DNA from: Brachionus rotundiformis
Taxonomy: Eukaryota; Rotifera; Eurotatoria; Ploima; Brachionidae
Direction: 5' to 3'
NCBI GenBank assembly: GCA_016802295.1
Contig: JAESIW010000020.1
Span: 4,503,710 to 4,567,709 of the forward strand
Length of the DNA: 64,000 bases
How positions within the stretch are numbered: the stretch's first letter is position 1; every line of letters begins with the position of its first letter. The notes beneath the pieces are model-generated. The model worked only from the letters and a program-made list of their open reading frames with translations. It was not told where the DNA came from and searched no databases. This document shows, piece by piece, positions 49,014-59,011 of this stretch. The position numbers were made by a program, and so were the translations under genes.

Positions 49014-51213
49014 TCAACACAATTTTAAATTTTCTACCATTTTTTGACAGTTTAACTTGGTCGCTTTGGATCTGTACAAACTCGAGTAGTATTCAGCAAA
49101 TTCAATTATTTGATATCTCAATTCCCAATTTAAATTATTCTTAAATATTTTGACAAACTTTTCATAAAGAATACTTTCTTCTTCAAAATCAAAATTTTCT
49201 TTATTGTGTAATCCTTTAAGAATAGCAGAATTCATTTTTGATGTCATCATATCAACAAAAATTTTGAGCAAATAAGCTTTTTAAACGCATTTAAATATCA
49301 GACTTTAAATGTAAATATTAAATTACCATCGGAAAATATTAATGAATATTTTTTTTGTAAAATATGATTTAGAAGAAAACTAAAACTGTTAATCCATTCA
49401 GCATAGCCCATTGTCTTGCCGATTAGGAAATATTTTTCTAAAATTTTTGCCAACCTACTCAAAACAACTTCATCTCTGATTTTGGCACTTTTATTAAGAA
49501 AATAAACAAGTGATTTTTGGAATGAAATGTTGAAATTTTCATAATTTGAATTGGTCTAGATTTAAGCAAAATTAGTTTTGAATATTAAAAATAATTAAAA
49601 ATTTACATTAATTTCTAAGTATTTATACAAAGAGCAAATAAATAAACTTAGCGTTTCATCATTAATGTTCAGTTCGAGAAAAAAAGGAAGTATTTGTAAA
49701 GCGATTCGACCCTTTAAAATTAAAAATTAAAAACTAAATTTTAAAATAAAAAATACTTTTTTGCTGAATAGTAAAGTGTGTTCCCAAATTTTTGATACTT
49801 TCTTCCAAAACTTTCCATAAAAATATAAAAAATTCGATTTTAGTTCTATTAAATTTTAAGATTTTAAGGTTTTTATCTCAAATTTTTTCTTCCAAATCTT
49901 ACTCAATATAGAATAAGCAATATCAACGAAATCAACCACATTATCATCGTTTAAATTAAGATCTTTTGTTTTGAAAATTAGTTTAGCTGACAAATCAGTC
50001 AACATTTGAAGTTTTTGCTCATATAAAATTTCATCATCAAAATCATAATCGAACAATATCAAAGTCTTTTTGAAACTATTTACTCTAAAGGATTTAATTT
50101 AGACTTAATTTTAATTATACTTCTGCTGTTTCCTTTGTAAGCTTGATTATTTCGGCAGTAATTTTAATTTTGTTAAAATGTACAATTAAATTGTCAAAAA
50201 ATTGAAGAAAAATATCAAAAAATTGAAAAAAAGCCAATTTGGATAAATTATATAAACCAAAAGGAATAACAAGTAAGGCATTGAGAAAATTGGGAATCAA
50301 ATGGAAACATTTTTTGGCAATTATTGACATATAGTTTTTTAATAATTTAAAAAGTATTTCATTGCTCATTGTAAAAACAATTTGATATTCAATTGTTAGT
50401 TCAAAGCTTAAAATTTTGTTGCTAAAAAATTCGTTTAAAATCTTTAAATCAAAAGATCAATGATAATTTTATTTGTTTATAAAGATAATTTTACTTGGGC
50501 TATTCTTTCAGCATTTAGATCATCTACTATACTATTTATGAATTTTAACGAATAGATTAGCCACTCAACTTCTTTAATTTCTTCCAAATTGTCAGTCAAA
50601 CTTAAACGCAAATAAACAATATCAACTAGACTATTTCTTAACAAAATATCCAAATTGGCGTCTGCTGATTGTTTTTCGCACATTTTACTCAAAGGGACAT
50701 TTATTTTGCCAAAAAAAAATCTTAGATTTTCTCTTAACCACGCTGGGAAAAGGCTAATTTTTCTTCGATAAGTCTCGAAATTTATTACTTTTAAAAATAA
50801 TAGTATTGTCTTTCCTTGTCTCTAAACAATTAAGAAATTAAAAGTTAATTTTTCCAATTATCTTTAATTAGGATATTAGGATCACCTCCATCCCACTCGA
50901 CTCCAAATTTATTAAATATTCAATCATTGTTAAAAAATTATTATTGATTATCTAAAAATGTTCTATTTTATCTTGTCAAATAGACAAAGAAATTTACTTG
51001 ATTAGTCCATATTTTGTGGGCAAAATAATCATTTGTTAGAAATTGATTTATCAGATCATAAAAATTATCCACCAATACTTCGACTATAACATTTCCATTT
51101 CTTTTATTTGAAGATAACTCGAATTCTTGAATAAGTTTTTTCTGTTCGAGTATTAGTTGGTTGTAATCACTTTCCAAGCATGTCTCTTTTCTTGCCAAAC
51201 ATAATGAAAACAT
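49014..51213 (-). CDS. Nine-exon all-helical protein, unknown (possibly HEAT/BRAT1-like)
   Basis: Exons 50998..51213, 50886..50951, 50495..50821, 50121..50441, 49903..50065, 49757..49845, 49607..49711, 49327..49555 and 49014..49276; introns 46-64 nt, all joints keep frame; 592 residues. The start is the ATG at 51213 (the frame extends to a TTG at 51219). The sequence is Leu/Ile/Phe/Asn/Lys-rich with amphipathic helices and no signal peptide. A hydrophobic stretch near residues 255-285 (ALLVIPFGLYNLSKLAFFQF) is more likely a buried helix than TM. The C-terminal NLNWELRYQIIEFAEYYSSL recalls the WEVRDS.LEFL helix of HEAT proteins such as BRAT1, and the length suits a short orthologue. That is a weak suggestion; treat it as unknown. 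Confidence 0.8.
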
Positions 51214-52436
51214 GATCAATACATAAAAATTGAATAGATCATAAATATCATTTATTTATTTTAATTAAATTATAAATTCTATTGAAATTATTTTTTAAGT
51301 AAGTTGCATCAAGTTTCTATTTTTGTCCACTCATAATTTTTTGAAAAAGTATAAAATTAAAGTTCAATATTTTTTTTCAATTTTTTAAAAAAATATTAGA
51401 AACTTAATGATTTTAAAATATGTTTAGATTATTTTTTTTTACTTTGATAAAATATCTGTTTTAAAGAAACTTAATTTCTCAAATATAAATAAATGATTTC
51501 TAGTTTTGTGAAATTTGGTAAAGCAGAACAGAAGAAACCATCTAAAAAATAATTAACACTGAAAAAAAAATAAAAACTGGTCCTGTAAATCAAATATGGT
51601 GCAAAATAAAAAGTTAGGGTACGAGAACTATGTAAATTTTCCATACCATATACGGACTTCATCAGTCGCTTTGTATGTTGCACCATATTTGTTTTAAAGG
51701 ACCAGTTTTTATTTTTTTTTAACTGTTTAGTATTTTTTAGATGGTTTCTTCTGTTCTGCTGTACCAAATTTTACTAAATCTTGATTTTGGCTATCAAAAT
51801 TTTACTGTTCTAAGAAAGATAAATTTTTGGAATTTAAATTTTCTTAAACTTAACTTGTTTTCGAGCAAAATTATTTGAGGTCCAGTTTTTGATAAACAAA
51901 ATAATTTTTTATATGTAAAATAAAATTAATTTACCTGCTGAATATCTGTTAGCCAAATTTTTGATGGGTAAATTAACCGACTACCTTTAATCAGACCTAA
52001 TAACAGAACTAAAGATTTTAGGCTTTCAATTAATAAACTTCTTAATTTAGATAATAAATTTCTTAAGATTAATTAATCAATTCTGGTCAATAAATTTTAA
52101 TTAAGTTTTCATTTTATATAAAGAATGAATTTTTGATAATTTTTTATTAGATTAATGTTTATAAATTTTCAATAATGATTTAAATAAACTTGGAATTCTC
52201 TTTAAATAAGTGTCTTTAGCCTGTTAATTTTAATTGGATTTTTATTTTATCCAAAAAAAGTAATTTCACAATTTAATTTAATTATTTTAACATTTCATTT
52301 CAAAAAGTACTTTACTCAAAAATTAATTAATGTTAATTGGATTTATAAAATTTCTCAATAAATAAATTTTTTGGCAAATTTTTTAAACCTATATATTTCT
52401 CACTTACAAAATTAACTTTCATAAAAAAATAAAATT
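51214..52436. other. Spacer containing a foldback element
   Basis: The intergenic region between a minus-strand and a plus-strand gene start (divergent pair). Apart from the inverted repeat at 51509-51772 it is AT-rich and featureless. TATATAT near 52389 may serve the RBR gene. Confidence 0.5.
51509..51772. mobile_element. Foldback (long inverted repeat) element
   Basis: Two arms of about 100 nt, 51509-51607 and 51672-51772, are near-perfect reverse complements. Both contain GCAGAACAGAAGAAACCATC and ACTGGTCCT...AAATATGGTGCA in opposite orientation, with a few substitutions. The loop is about 64 nt. It codes for nothing: the 98-codon minus-strand frame across it simply reads through both arms. 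This is typical of a foldback/MITE copy; a transcribed copy would form a long dsRNA hairpin. Confidence 0.75.
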
Positions 52437-54125
52437 ATGGATTTTTGTACCGAACAGTATTTAGATACTAAGTCATTGAGACCAAGCTCGAGTAAAAAGA
52501 GCTTTAAACAAAAGCACAGAAAGTTTGAAGAAACTTGTCAAATCGAAACAAATGATAACACTGTTTTACTCAATCTTAACAAAAACAAAAATTGGAAACT
52601 GAAAAAACAGATAAAAAATCAGATCAGCCATGACCCCGAATTTGGAACAAAATTAGAGACAAAGAAAAATGTAATTATATCAACTTTTGAACCTGGAACA
52701 AACAATGTAATCGAAACCTTAACATACTCAAAAAAGTCTCTTCCAATTAGAAATGATAAGATAAATTTTAAAAGTGAACAAAAATTTGGACATTCTATTC
52801 TCAAAGATAACTATGACAAAGGCTATAAAAAAATTCTAAAAACTAAATCGAAAAGACAAATAGCTGTTTGTGAAGATATTAAAGTAGTAGGACAAAATTC
52901 ATCTAAAAACTATGACAAATTGATTAGACCAGCAATAAATAATTTAGATAAGTTAATCGAAAATGTTGACCAAAATAGAATAAAATTTAAAGCCTTCGAA
53001 GATCCAGTTTGTTTTGAATCCAAAATATATTTGCCAAAACAGATTAAGCCTTCATTTCGACAAATTGAGTCCAACTCAGAATGTTTAATTTGCCTAAATG
53101 AAACACAGTCACAACTCATCATAAATGAGTGCAACCACGGATGCTGCGAGGAATGCTGGAATGGTTATGTTAGTCAAAAATTTCCATTTGGTGAACTATT
53201 TTGTTTTTACACCGGTTGTGGTACCAAACTGGAATTAGATCTATTAGAATATTTGTTACCTAGAGAAAAATATGAGAAAAATATCACAAAAATTCTTGGA
53301 AAAAATAATTTTATTGAATGTCTAGGAAGCTGTAATAACTTTTTTAATTTAAATTGTGGATTTAGATTTCCAAAATGTGTTTGTGGATTCTCTATGTGTA
53401 TGACATGTAAATCTGAATCTCATTTTCCAATAAATTGCGAAAGTTTCCAATTCTACTTGACTTTGCTGAAAGAAAACAAAAATTTGGATAATAAGGTTAT
53501 TTTCAAGGGAAAATTTTGTCCATCGTGTAAAATGTTGATTGAAAAGACTGGAGGTTGTCCACACATGACTTGTGTGTGTGGTTGTGAATTTTGTTGGGAT
53601 TGTCTAAAAAATTATTCCAATACACATTCCGGATGTCTACCAGTAAAGGAGTTTAGCTTTAGTATTGAAGATTTAGAAAGCAAAAATATAAGAATTTTGT
53701 TCGAGCAGTTTTCTTACCAAGAAACAATAAGCAAAAAATTGATTTCAATATTGGATAAGGAAAAAGATTTTCTTGCTCAGATATTAAAGAATGAATATTG
53801 CCAAATTTTATGTGCCCAAATTAGTGATTATATAACCGATCCAAAAAATTGCACCAATCTTATCAAACAAATTCTCAGATATTCATTTTATATAATCGAA
53901 AAAGCCGACAGATCAATTGAGTTACTTTTTGCTGAAGAAATTTTTAATAGAATTAGCCAAATCCAGCAGAATCATGAAAAGGTCTTAATACGCAAAGGTC
54001 TCACTGGCTTGTGTAAAGGTCTTAACAAGATACTTTCTATGAAGACTGTTACTTTAAGTAAAATTATTCCTTTAATTAACCAAATTTTCCTGCTCCTCCA
54101 AAAGTTGAAAACCATGAATAAATAA
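52437..54125 (+). CDS. RBR (RING1-IBR-RING2) E3 ubiquitin ligase
   Basis: Intronless, 562 residues, ATG at 52437, AATAAA at 54132-54137. RBR ligases take ubiquitin from E2 onto a RING2 cysteine before transfer to substrate. RING1 begins near residue 215 (CLICLNE ... CNHGCCEECW ... CFYTGC). The IBR follows (about 290-345, CLGSCNNFF, CVCGFSMCMTC). RING2 (about 362-400) reads CPSCKMLIEKTGGCPHMTC then CGCEFCWDC; the Cys in GGCPHM (about 374) aligns with the catalytic Cys of HHARI-type enzymes. About 210 residues upstream are Lys/Asn-rich and unfamiliar, and about 160 after RING2 are helical, where ARIH proteins have an Ariadne domain. Lack of introns in so large a gene is unusual for this window. 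Subfamily not assigned. Confidence 0.93.
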   Translation: MDFCTEQYLDTKSLRPSSSKKSFKQKHRKFEETCQIETNDNTVLLNLNKNKNWKLKKQIKNQISHDPEFGTKLETKKNVIISTFEPGTNNVIETLTYSKKSLPIRNDKINFKSEQKFGHSILKDNYDKGYKKILKTKSKRQIAVCEDIKVVGQNSSKNYDKLIRPAINNLDKLIENVDQNRIKFKAFEDPVCFESKIYLPKQIKPSFRQIESNSECLICLNETQSQLIINECNHGCCEECWNGYVSQKFPFGELFCFYTGCGTKLELDLLEYLLPREKYEKNITKILGKNNFIECLGSCNNFFNLNCGFRFPKCVCGFSMCMTCKSESHFPINCESFQFYLTLLKENKNLDNKVIFKGKFCPSCKMLIEKTGGCPHMTCVCGCEFCWDCLKNYSNTHSGCLPVKEFSFSIEDLESKNIRILFEQFSYQETISKKLISILDKEKDFLAQILKNEYCQILCAQISDYITDPKNCTNLIKQILRYSFYIIEKADRSIELLFAEEIFNRISQIQQNHEKVLIRKGLTGLCKGLNKILSMKTVTLSKIIPLINQIFLLLQKLKTMNK

Positions 54126-54289
54126 TTTTGAAATAAATTTTTTACTCTTGATTATTATCTTTTTTTTAGTTTTACTTAATCATAAAACAAATTTAATTTT
54201 TTGAAAATTGGGTGAAATGATCTGTCCGTGTTTTGACTTTCTAGCTGCACTAAACTCATTTAAGTATAAATTTTAAAAATTGTATGTGC

Positions 54290-54665
54290 AAATGGTCTTT
54301 CACGTAGTCTGCAGAAGAGCTTTTTGGCGGATACATATGACTACCGGTCTTTGTTCAAGTCTTGTCGTTGGCTTTGACCATCTTCCAGTATAGAATCCGA
54401 AAGGAACGAGAATCTGCTGTACAGCTGACCCTCAGATAGACGTAACTTTGGAAGCCTTAAGTTAAGACTTTATCTCGAGTGAGAGAGAAGTCGCTTGGTT
54501 TGTGGTTCCAAGCTAGTCTAAGTAATTGCCGAGTTCGCAGCCATTTAGTGCTCGGATGAGTGGCGTTTTTTATGATGAACGTCTCACTGGCTTCTTAGGG
54601 AAAGACGCCGTCATAACTCTGCCAAAGCCGGTCCCAAACCCGGTTGAGAAAATAGGAGGGTGACA
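54290..54665 (+). mobile_element. GC-rich island, probable LINE 5'-leader fragment
   Basis: About 375 bases with much higher G+C and complexity than the flanks, sharply bounded, without an open frame on either strand. The end carries CCGGTCCCAAACCCGGTTGA followed shortly by AGGAGGG, a string that from memory resembles the non-coding leader of some metazoan non-LTR retrotransposons. It does not look like tRNA or 5S rRNA. An uncharacterised structured RNA is the alternative. Confidence 0.4.
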
Positions 54666-55705
54666 AACAAATAATTAATTTTGTTTAATTTTATAACTAA
54701 AATCCAATATTTTATTAAAATTTGTAATTCAAGGATAAATTTTTTTTTTAAAAATATAAAGAATAATTGAATTTATCATTGATTATTCCCATTCTAAGTA
54801 TCTTTTTAGTTGTTGGATGATATAATTTTATGAAATTAAAACTTTCAGATAATTTCAAGTAATTTTTAAGTATTTGATTTTTATCTGATATGAATTCTTC
54901 AGTATCTAATTTTTTTTTTGAAGTCTTTCCTGATTAGAATTGATTTCCGATGTTTTTAATTTAATTTAAATTTTCATTTTTCAAACCAAATTGACTCACT
55001 TTAATAACTTTAAAATGATCAATATATTATGCTTCAATAAATGATTTAAACATTAAAATAAAAAAATGCAGCTCCTTTTTTATATCTAGAATTTTAACAT
55101 TTTGAACATGAACATGGCGAAGATTTTTTCTCCAGTACTTATGTTGTAGAACTGTATGTTTTTTATCTATGTATATTTATTAATAATTAAGTTTTTTTCC
55201 GCAATACAAGAAATCAATTGAGCATTTACTTTTTTATATATGCTTTAGAGCTTTGTCAATAAAAAAAATTTATTGTTTAGAAAAATTGAAATGGGACAAT
55301 TGTAATCCTTATTTTTAAGATTAATTTTTTAGACAAAATTATCAATTTATTTTGTATCAAAATGTTTTTTAAGATAATATTCTTGTGTATATTTCAAGTT
55401 TTAATTTTTATTAAATAAAATCTTTACTTTAAATAAATTACTTGTTTTTAAAAATATAAAAAATTATTTTTTTTAGATCTTAGCTTGAATATTGCGTAAC
55501 ATTAGAAATTTTAACTGTAATACTACATAACTATTGCATAAGAAAAATACTATCACTTAGCTACATGACTGATTTTTTTGCTATTACAAATGGTATTTTA
55601 TTAGTAACATGCATTTGTTTCCATATCACCTCTTGAGTAAATAAATCAATTCTGATGCTTTTGGAACAAAGGTAGAAAACTGAATTGTTTTTCAACTTTA
55701 AATAC

Positions 55706-55713
55706 TATAAATA
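55706..55713 (+). promoter_or_regulatory. Candidate TATA box for the EGF/ShKT gene
   Basis: TATAAATA 63 bases upstream of the ATG at 55776, predicting a start site near 55736 and a 5' UTR of about 40 nt. Confidence 0.35.
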
Positions 55714-55775
55714 AATCTAAAAATTACAAAAAAATTAAACATTTTAAATTCATTTTTCTTAAGAAAAGAATTGCA

Positions 55776-57160
55776 ATGTATTTAAATTTTTTGACAATTT
55801 TGATAATAATTAATTTTAGTAAAGGTTAGAATTTAACGAGTTGTGATCTTTTTTTCATTTTTATCTATAAGGTCAGAAGATAATTTCAGCAAGAGAAATT
55901 TCTTCAGATTCATGTAAAGATAGTCCATGTCAAAATGAAGCTACTTGTGTTCCATTACCAAATGGGGATCATTTTTGCAAATGCTTAGGTAATTCGCATC
56001 AATATTTTTACGAAAAATAAATTTTAAAAAATTCAGATGGCTTTGGTGGAAAACACTGCCAAATTAAAAATCCTTGTGATACCAATTCCTGTATGAACGG
56101 AGGAATTTGTAAACCAACTAGCAATTTTGAAGATAAGTCATTCATTTGTGAATGCCAGACAGGATTTAGTGGAGAAGTTTGTCAAGAAAGTAAATACTTA
56201 TTTTTTTAATTTTAAATTTTTGATAAAATTTTATAATTAGAAAATGTTTGTGATGAAAAATCATGTATTAATGGAAAATGCACAGATGAAAATGGAAATA
56301 AAGTGTGCTCGTGTTTACTTGGCTTTACTGGAAATATGTGCGAATTGGAAATAGACCCATGCGCTGATAATCCATGTAAAAATGAAGGGCTATGTATCAA
56401 GGAATCTCATGATAGATATTCATGTTTGTGTTTACGTGAGTATATAAAATTGAATTTCAACCAAGATAATAATTCTTAACGTAGCTGGCTACATTGGAAA
56501 AGATTGTGCTGATAAAGATCCTTGCAGTTTAAATCCTTGTCAAAATAGAGGCGAATGCCGATCCTTGAAGGTAGGCTCTGAGATTGTGTACACTTGTACC
56601 TGCAGACCTGAATTTTATGGTCCAAACTGTGAAAAAGGTAGCTGAAAATAAATTAACCAATTTTATATCTATTATATTTTTTATTTTGTAAAGAAAATCT
56701 CTGCGTAAAGGACCCATGCAAAAATTATGGGCTATGCAAATTTGATAAAGAAACCGAGAAAGCAACTTGTATATGCTTAAAGGGATTTTCAGGTGAAAAT
56801 TGCCAAGAAAAATTGAATGAAGTCTGCTCAAAAAATTTATGCTTGAATGGAGGAACTTGTTTTGTGGAACAACTAGATTTTAAAACAAGTGAAAAATGTT
56901 TATGCCCGACTTCTCATTATGGTACAAAATGTGAGCATGAAAATCCATGTGTTTCGTCACCTTGTAAAAACAACGGCTTATGTAAATTTGATGTAAAGAA
57001 CGAAAAAACGTCTTGTTTGTGTATGAAGGGCTACACGGGAGAATTTTGTGAAGAGGAATGCAAAGATAAATCAAAAATCTGTAAACTTGCCAATGGTCTA
57101 AATATGTGCTCAACAGTAGGGTCACAGTGCAAAGAAAGTTGTGGATTATGTGAAAATTAA
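55776..57160 (+). CDS. Secreted protein with eight EGF domains and a C-terminal ShKT
   Basis: Exons 55776..55824, 55872..55988, 56037..56189, 56241..56435, 56485..56637 and 56694..57160; introns 47-56 nt, every junction phase 1; 377 residues. Signal peptide in exon 1 (MYLNFLTILIIINF). Eight consecutive six-cysteine EGF units follow (first CKDSPCQNEATC...CKCLDGFGGKHC; later ones end GFSGEVC, GFTGNMC, GYIGKDC, FYGPNC, GFSGENC, HYGTKC, GYTGEFC). Residues about 345-377 form a ShKT-type module (CKDKSKIC ... CKESCGLC). No TM segment or GPI tail. Phase-1 introns fall inside the EGF units, just before the G-F/Y-x-G turn or just after the last Cys, the classical shuffling phase. An extracellular adhesive or matrix role is likely. 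AATAAA at 57186-57191. Confidence 0.93.
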
Positions 57161-58262
57161 TCTTTAATTTATTTTATTTTAGTTTAATAAAATTTTTAAT
57201 AGTAAATTAATTTAAAAAAAAAGCTTTAAAAAGGATGCCCCAGGAGAGGATTGAACTCTCGACCTTCGCATCGCTAAACTGTATTTATAAGTACGACGCT
57301 CTAACCAGCTGAGCTACTGGGGCTTAAGATAGGTCAAAATAATTCAAAATTAAATTCTCTTATAGGCTATTTTTAGAAAAATTGTAAAAATTTAAATATA
57401 AAATTCAAAAGAATTTTATTTTACTATATTTTAATTTGATAAGTTTTTTACTTTTTTACATTATAATCCTAATGACCATAATAACCACTAAATATATTTT
57501 CAAACTCAAGAAAATAAAATTAATTTTGCTTATAATTTTTGGTTATTGATAAAACTTTATTTTAAATTTTTTCCTATACAAAATTACCTTAGAATTAAAA
57601 TAATTTTTATTTTTTCCTATTCTCTTAATTAAGTGTTTTATCATTTGGCAATTAAATCAATAAAGCATGATATGAATTAAATTTGAATAAGTTTTTATTC
57701 AATCGTTAAACTAACAATTGACAATGTCCAGTTAAGGTGGTTAAATAAGTTAATTCGAACTAAATCTGATTGATTATTCGAATAATTATTAATAAATTTC
57801 TGTTTAAAAATTAATAAAAATAACTTTTAATTTTATGACTATTAGACTTTAAATTATCTAATGGTTAATTTTTTTCTTTAGACATGTGATACTGCAAACT
57901 TGATGATTAAAAATCAAGCTAAACTAAAAAAATATACAAAAAAACAAACCAAACAATCATTCATCTAAAAAATAAAGTTTCCAATTGAAATAATCTAATA
58001 ATTATCAAATTGTTTAGATGTATCGATTTAAATAAAATTTAAATTATATAAAAAAAATTTTAATCAAAATTTTTTATAAAGGATTTGATATGTTGGCAAT
58101 CAAGTATTTTCATTTAAACATTTCTAATGCATATTTTTCTTATTTAATAAAATATAATAAATCAATAGATCAATCATGCATTAAAAACTATTCTGAATAT
58201 AAATTACTTGAAACATTTTCCAAAAATCATTAGTTAATTTCTAAACTAAAATCCATTTCAAA
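57161..58262. other. Spacer carrying a tRNA gene
   Basis: The only gene here is the tRNA at 57236-57323. The remaining 0.94 kb upstream of the Cys-rich gene is AT-rich and shows nothing else. Confidence 0.5.
57236..57323 (-). tRNA. tRNA-Ile(UAU) with a 14-nt intron
   Basis: The cloverleaf is complete: acceptor GCCCCAG/CTGGGGC, D stem GCTC/GAGC, anticodon stem TCGTA/TGCGA, T arm GAGAG-TTCAATC-CTCTC, discriminator A at 57236. The anticodon loop is CTTATA followed by the intron and a final A; the anticodon TAT is at 57289-57287. The intron at 57272-57285 lies one base 3' of the anticodon, the canonical eukaryotic place; tRNA-Ile(UAU) carries an intron in most animals. CCA is not encoded. A minus-strand T run just downstream (about 57214-57222) serves as Pol III terminator. 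Confidence 0.95.
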
Positions 58263-59011
58263 ATGTCTTACACCTATTCCAGATATTCTACTTCAAGTAA
58301 GTTTATCTAAAGGCTAAATGTTTTATGCCTTTACATTGTTGTCTACTTTAAGGCTGTTACGAAAGACCAGCTTATACCTGTGCTCCAGTTTGTGAACCAG
58401 TATGCTGCAGACCAGCTTGTCCAAGACCAAGAACAACCATTGAAATTGTTGTAAGAGCAGAAAGAAAGCCAAGAAGAACAGTTGTATGCGAAAGACCAGT
58501 AAAAGTTGTTGAGTGCAGACCAGTAGAAGTAATCAGAGCTGTAAGATGCAGACCTGTTGAAGTTAGATGTGTAAGACCAACTATCAGAGAAGTTGTCAGA
58601 CCAACCATTCAAGTGAGACGATCAACCATTAGAGAAGAAGCCCGACTTTCAGATAGAGTTAGACCATTACAGTCAGAATACAGACAATTGCCAGATGTTC
58701 ATGCTGGCCAAAGTCAAACCCAAAGCCAATCGGCTGCCCAACAACAAGGACCAACTCAAAGCCAATTGGTCGCTCAACAACAAGCCCAATTGGCTGCTCA
58801 ACAACAAGCTCAATTGGCTGCCCAACAACAGGCTCAATTGGTTGCCCAACAACAAGCTCAATTGGCTGCCCAACAACAAGCTCAATTAGCTGCCCAACAA
58901 CAAGCTCAATTAGCTGCTCAACAGCAAGGACCTACTCAAAGTCAATTAGCTGCCCAACAACAAGGACCAACTCAAAGCCAATTGGCCGCTCAACAACAAC
59001 AACAAGCTTAA
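58263..59011 (+). CDS. Cys/Arg/Val-rich protein with Gln-rich tandem-repeat tail
   Basis: Exons 58263..58296 and 58353..59011 (56-nt intron); 230 residues; ATG at 58263, AATAAA at 59075-59080. No signal peptide. Residues about 13-35 are Cys/Pro-rich (CYERPAYTCAPVCEPVCCRP). Residues 35-120 repeat short Arg-Pro-Val-Glu units (CERPVKVVECRPVEV, CRPVEVRCVRP, PTIREVVRPTI). The last 85 residues are repeats of QQQAQLAA and QQQGPTQSQL. The sharp change from a basic Cys-rich head to a Gln-rich tail, with no secretion signal, resembles disulfide- or transglutaminase-cross-linked structural proteins. Family not recognised. The long open frames on the opposite strand here are by-products of the biased codons. 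Confidence 0.85.
58720..59005 (+). repeat. In-gene minisatellite (24- and 30-bp units)
   Basis: About six near-identical 24-bp units encoding AQQQAQLA/V, flanked by 30-bp units encoding AAQQQGPTQSQL-type repeats (three copies of GPTQSQL). Units differ mostly at synonymous third positions, and the frame is kept. Length variation between alleles is likely. Confidence 0.9.

Larger units (their letters stand above)
54126..55775. other. Spacer with a GC-rich island
   Basis: Holds the GC-rich island at about 54290-54665 and the EGF-gene TATA box near 55706. Near 55288 is an AAATGGGACAATTGTAAT string resembling the one at 32733. Otherwise AT-rich. Confidence 0.5.

Noticed and set aside
51471..51767. 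98-codon minus-strand frame
   Set aside because: It lies across both arms and the loop of the foldback element and encodes nothing recognisable.
58343..58885. Long minus-strand frames opposite the Cys-rich and Gln-rich gene (Ser/Tyr/Trp-rich and Leu/Ser-rich)
   Set aside because: By-products of biased codons on the plus strand; no start context or splice support, and the plus-strand gene explains them.
58720..59005. CRISPR-like array
   Set aside because: Contiguous coding repeats without spacers, in a eukaryotic gene.
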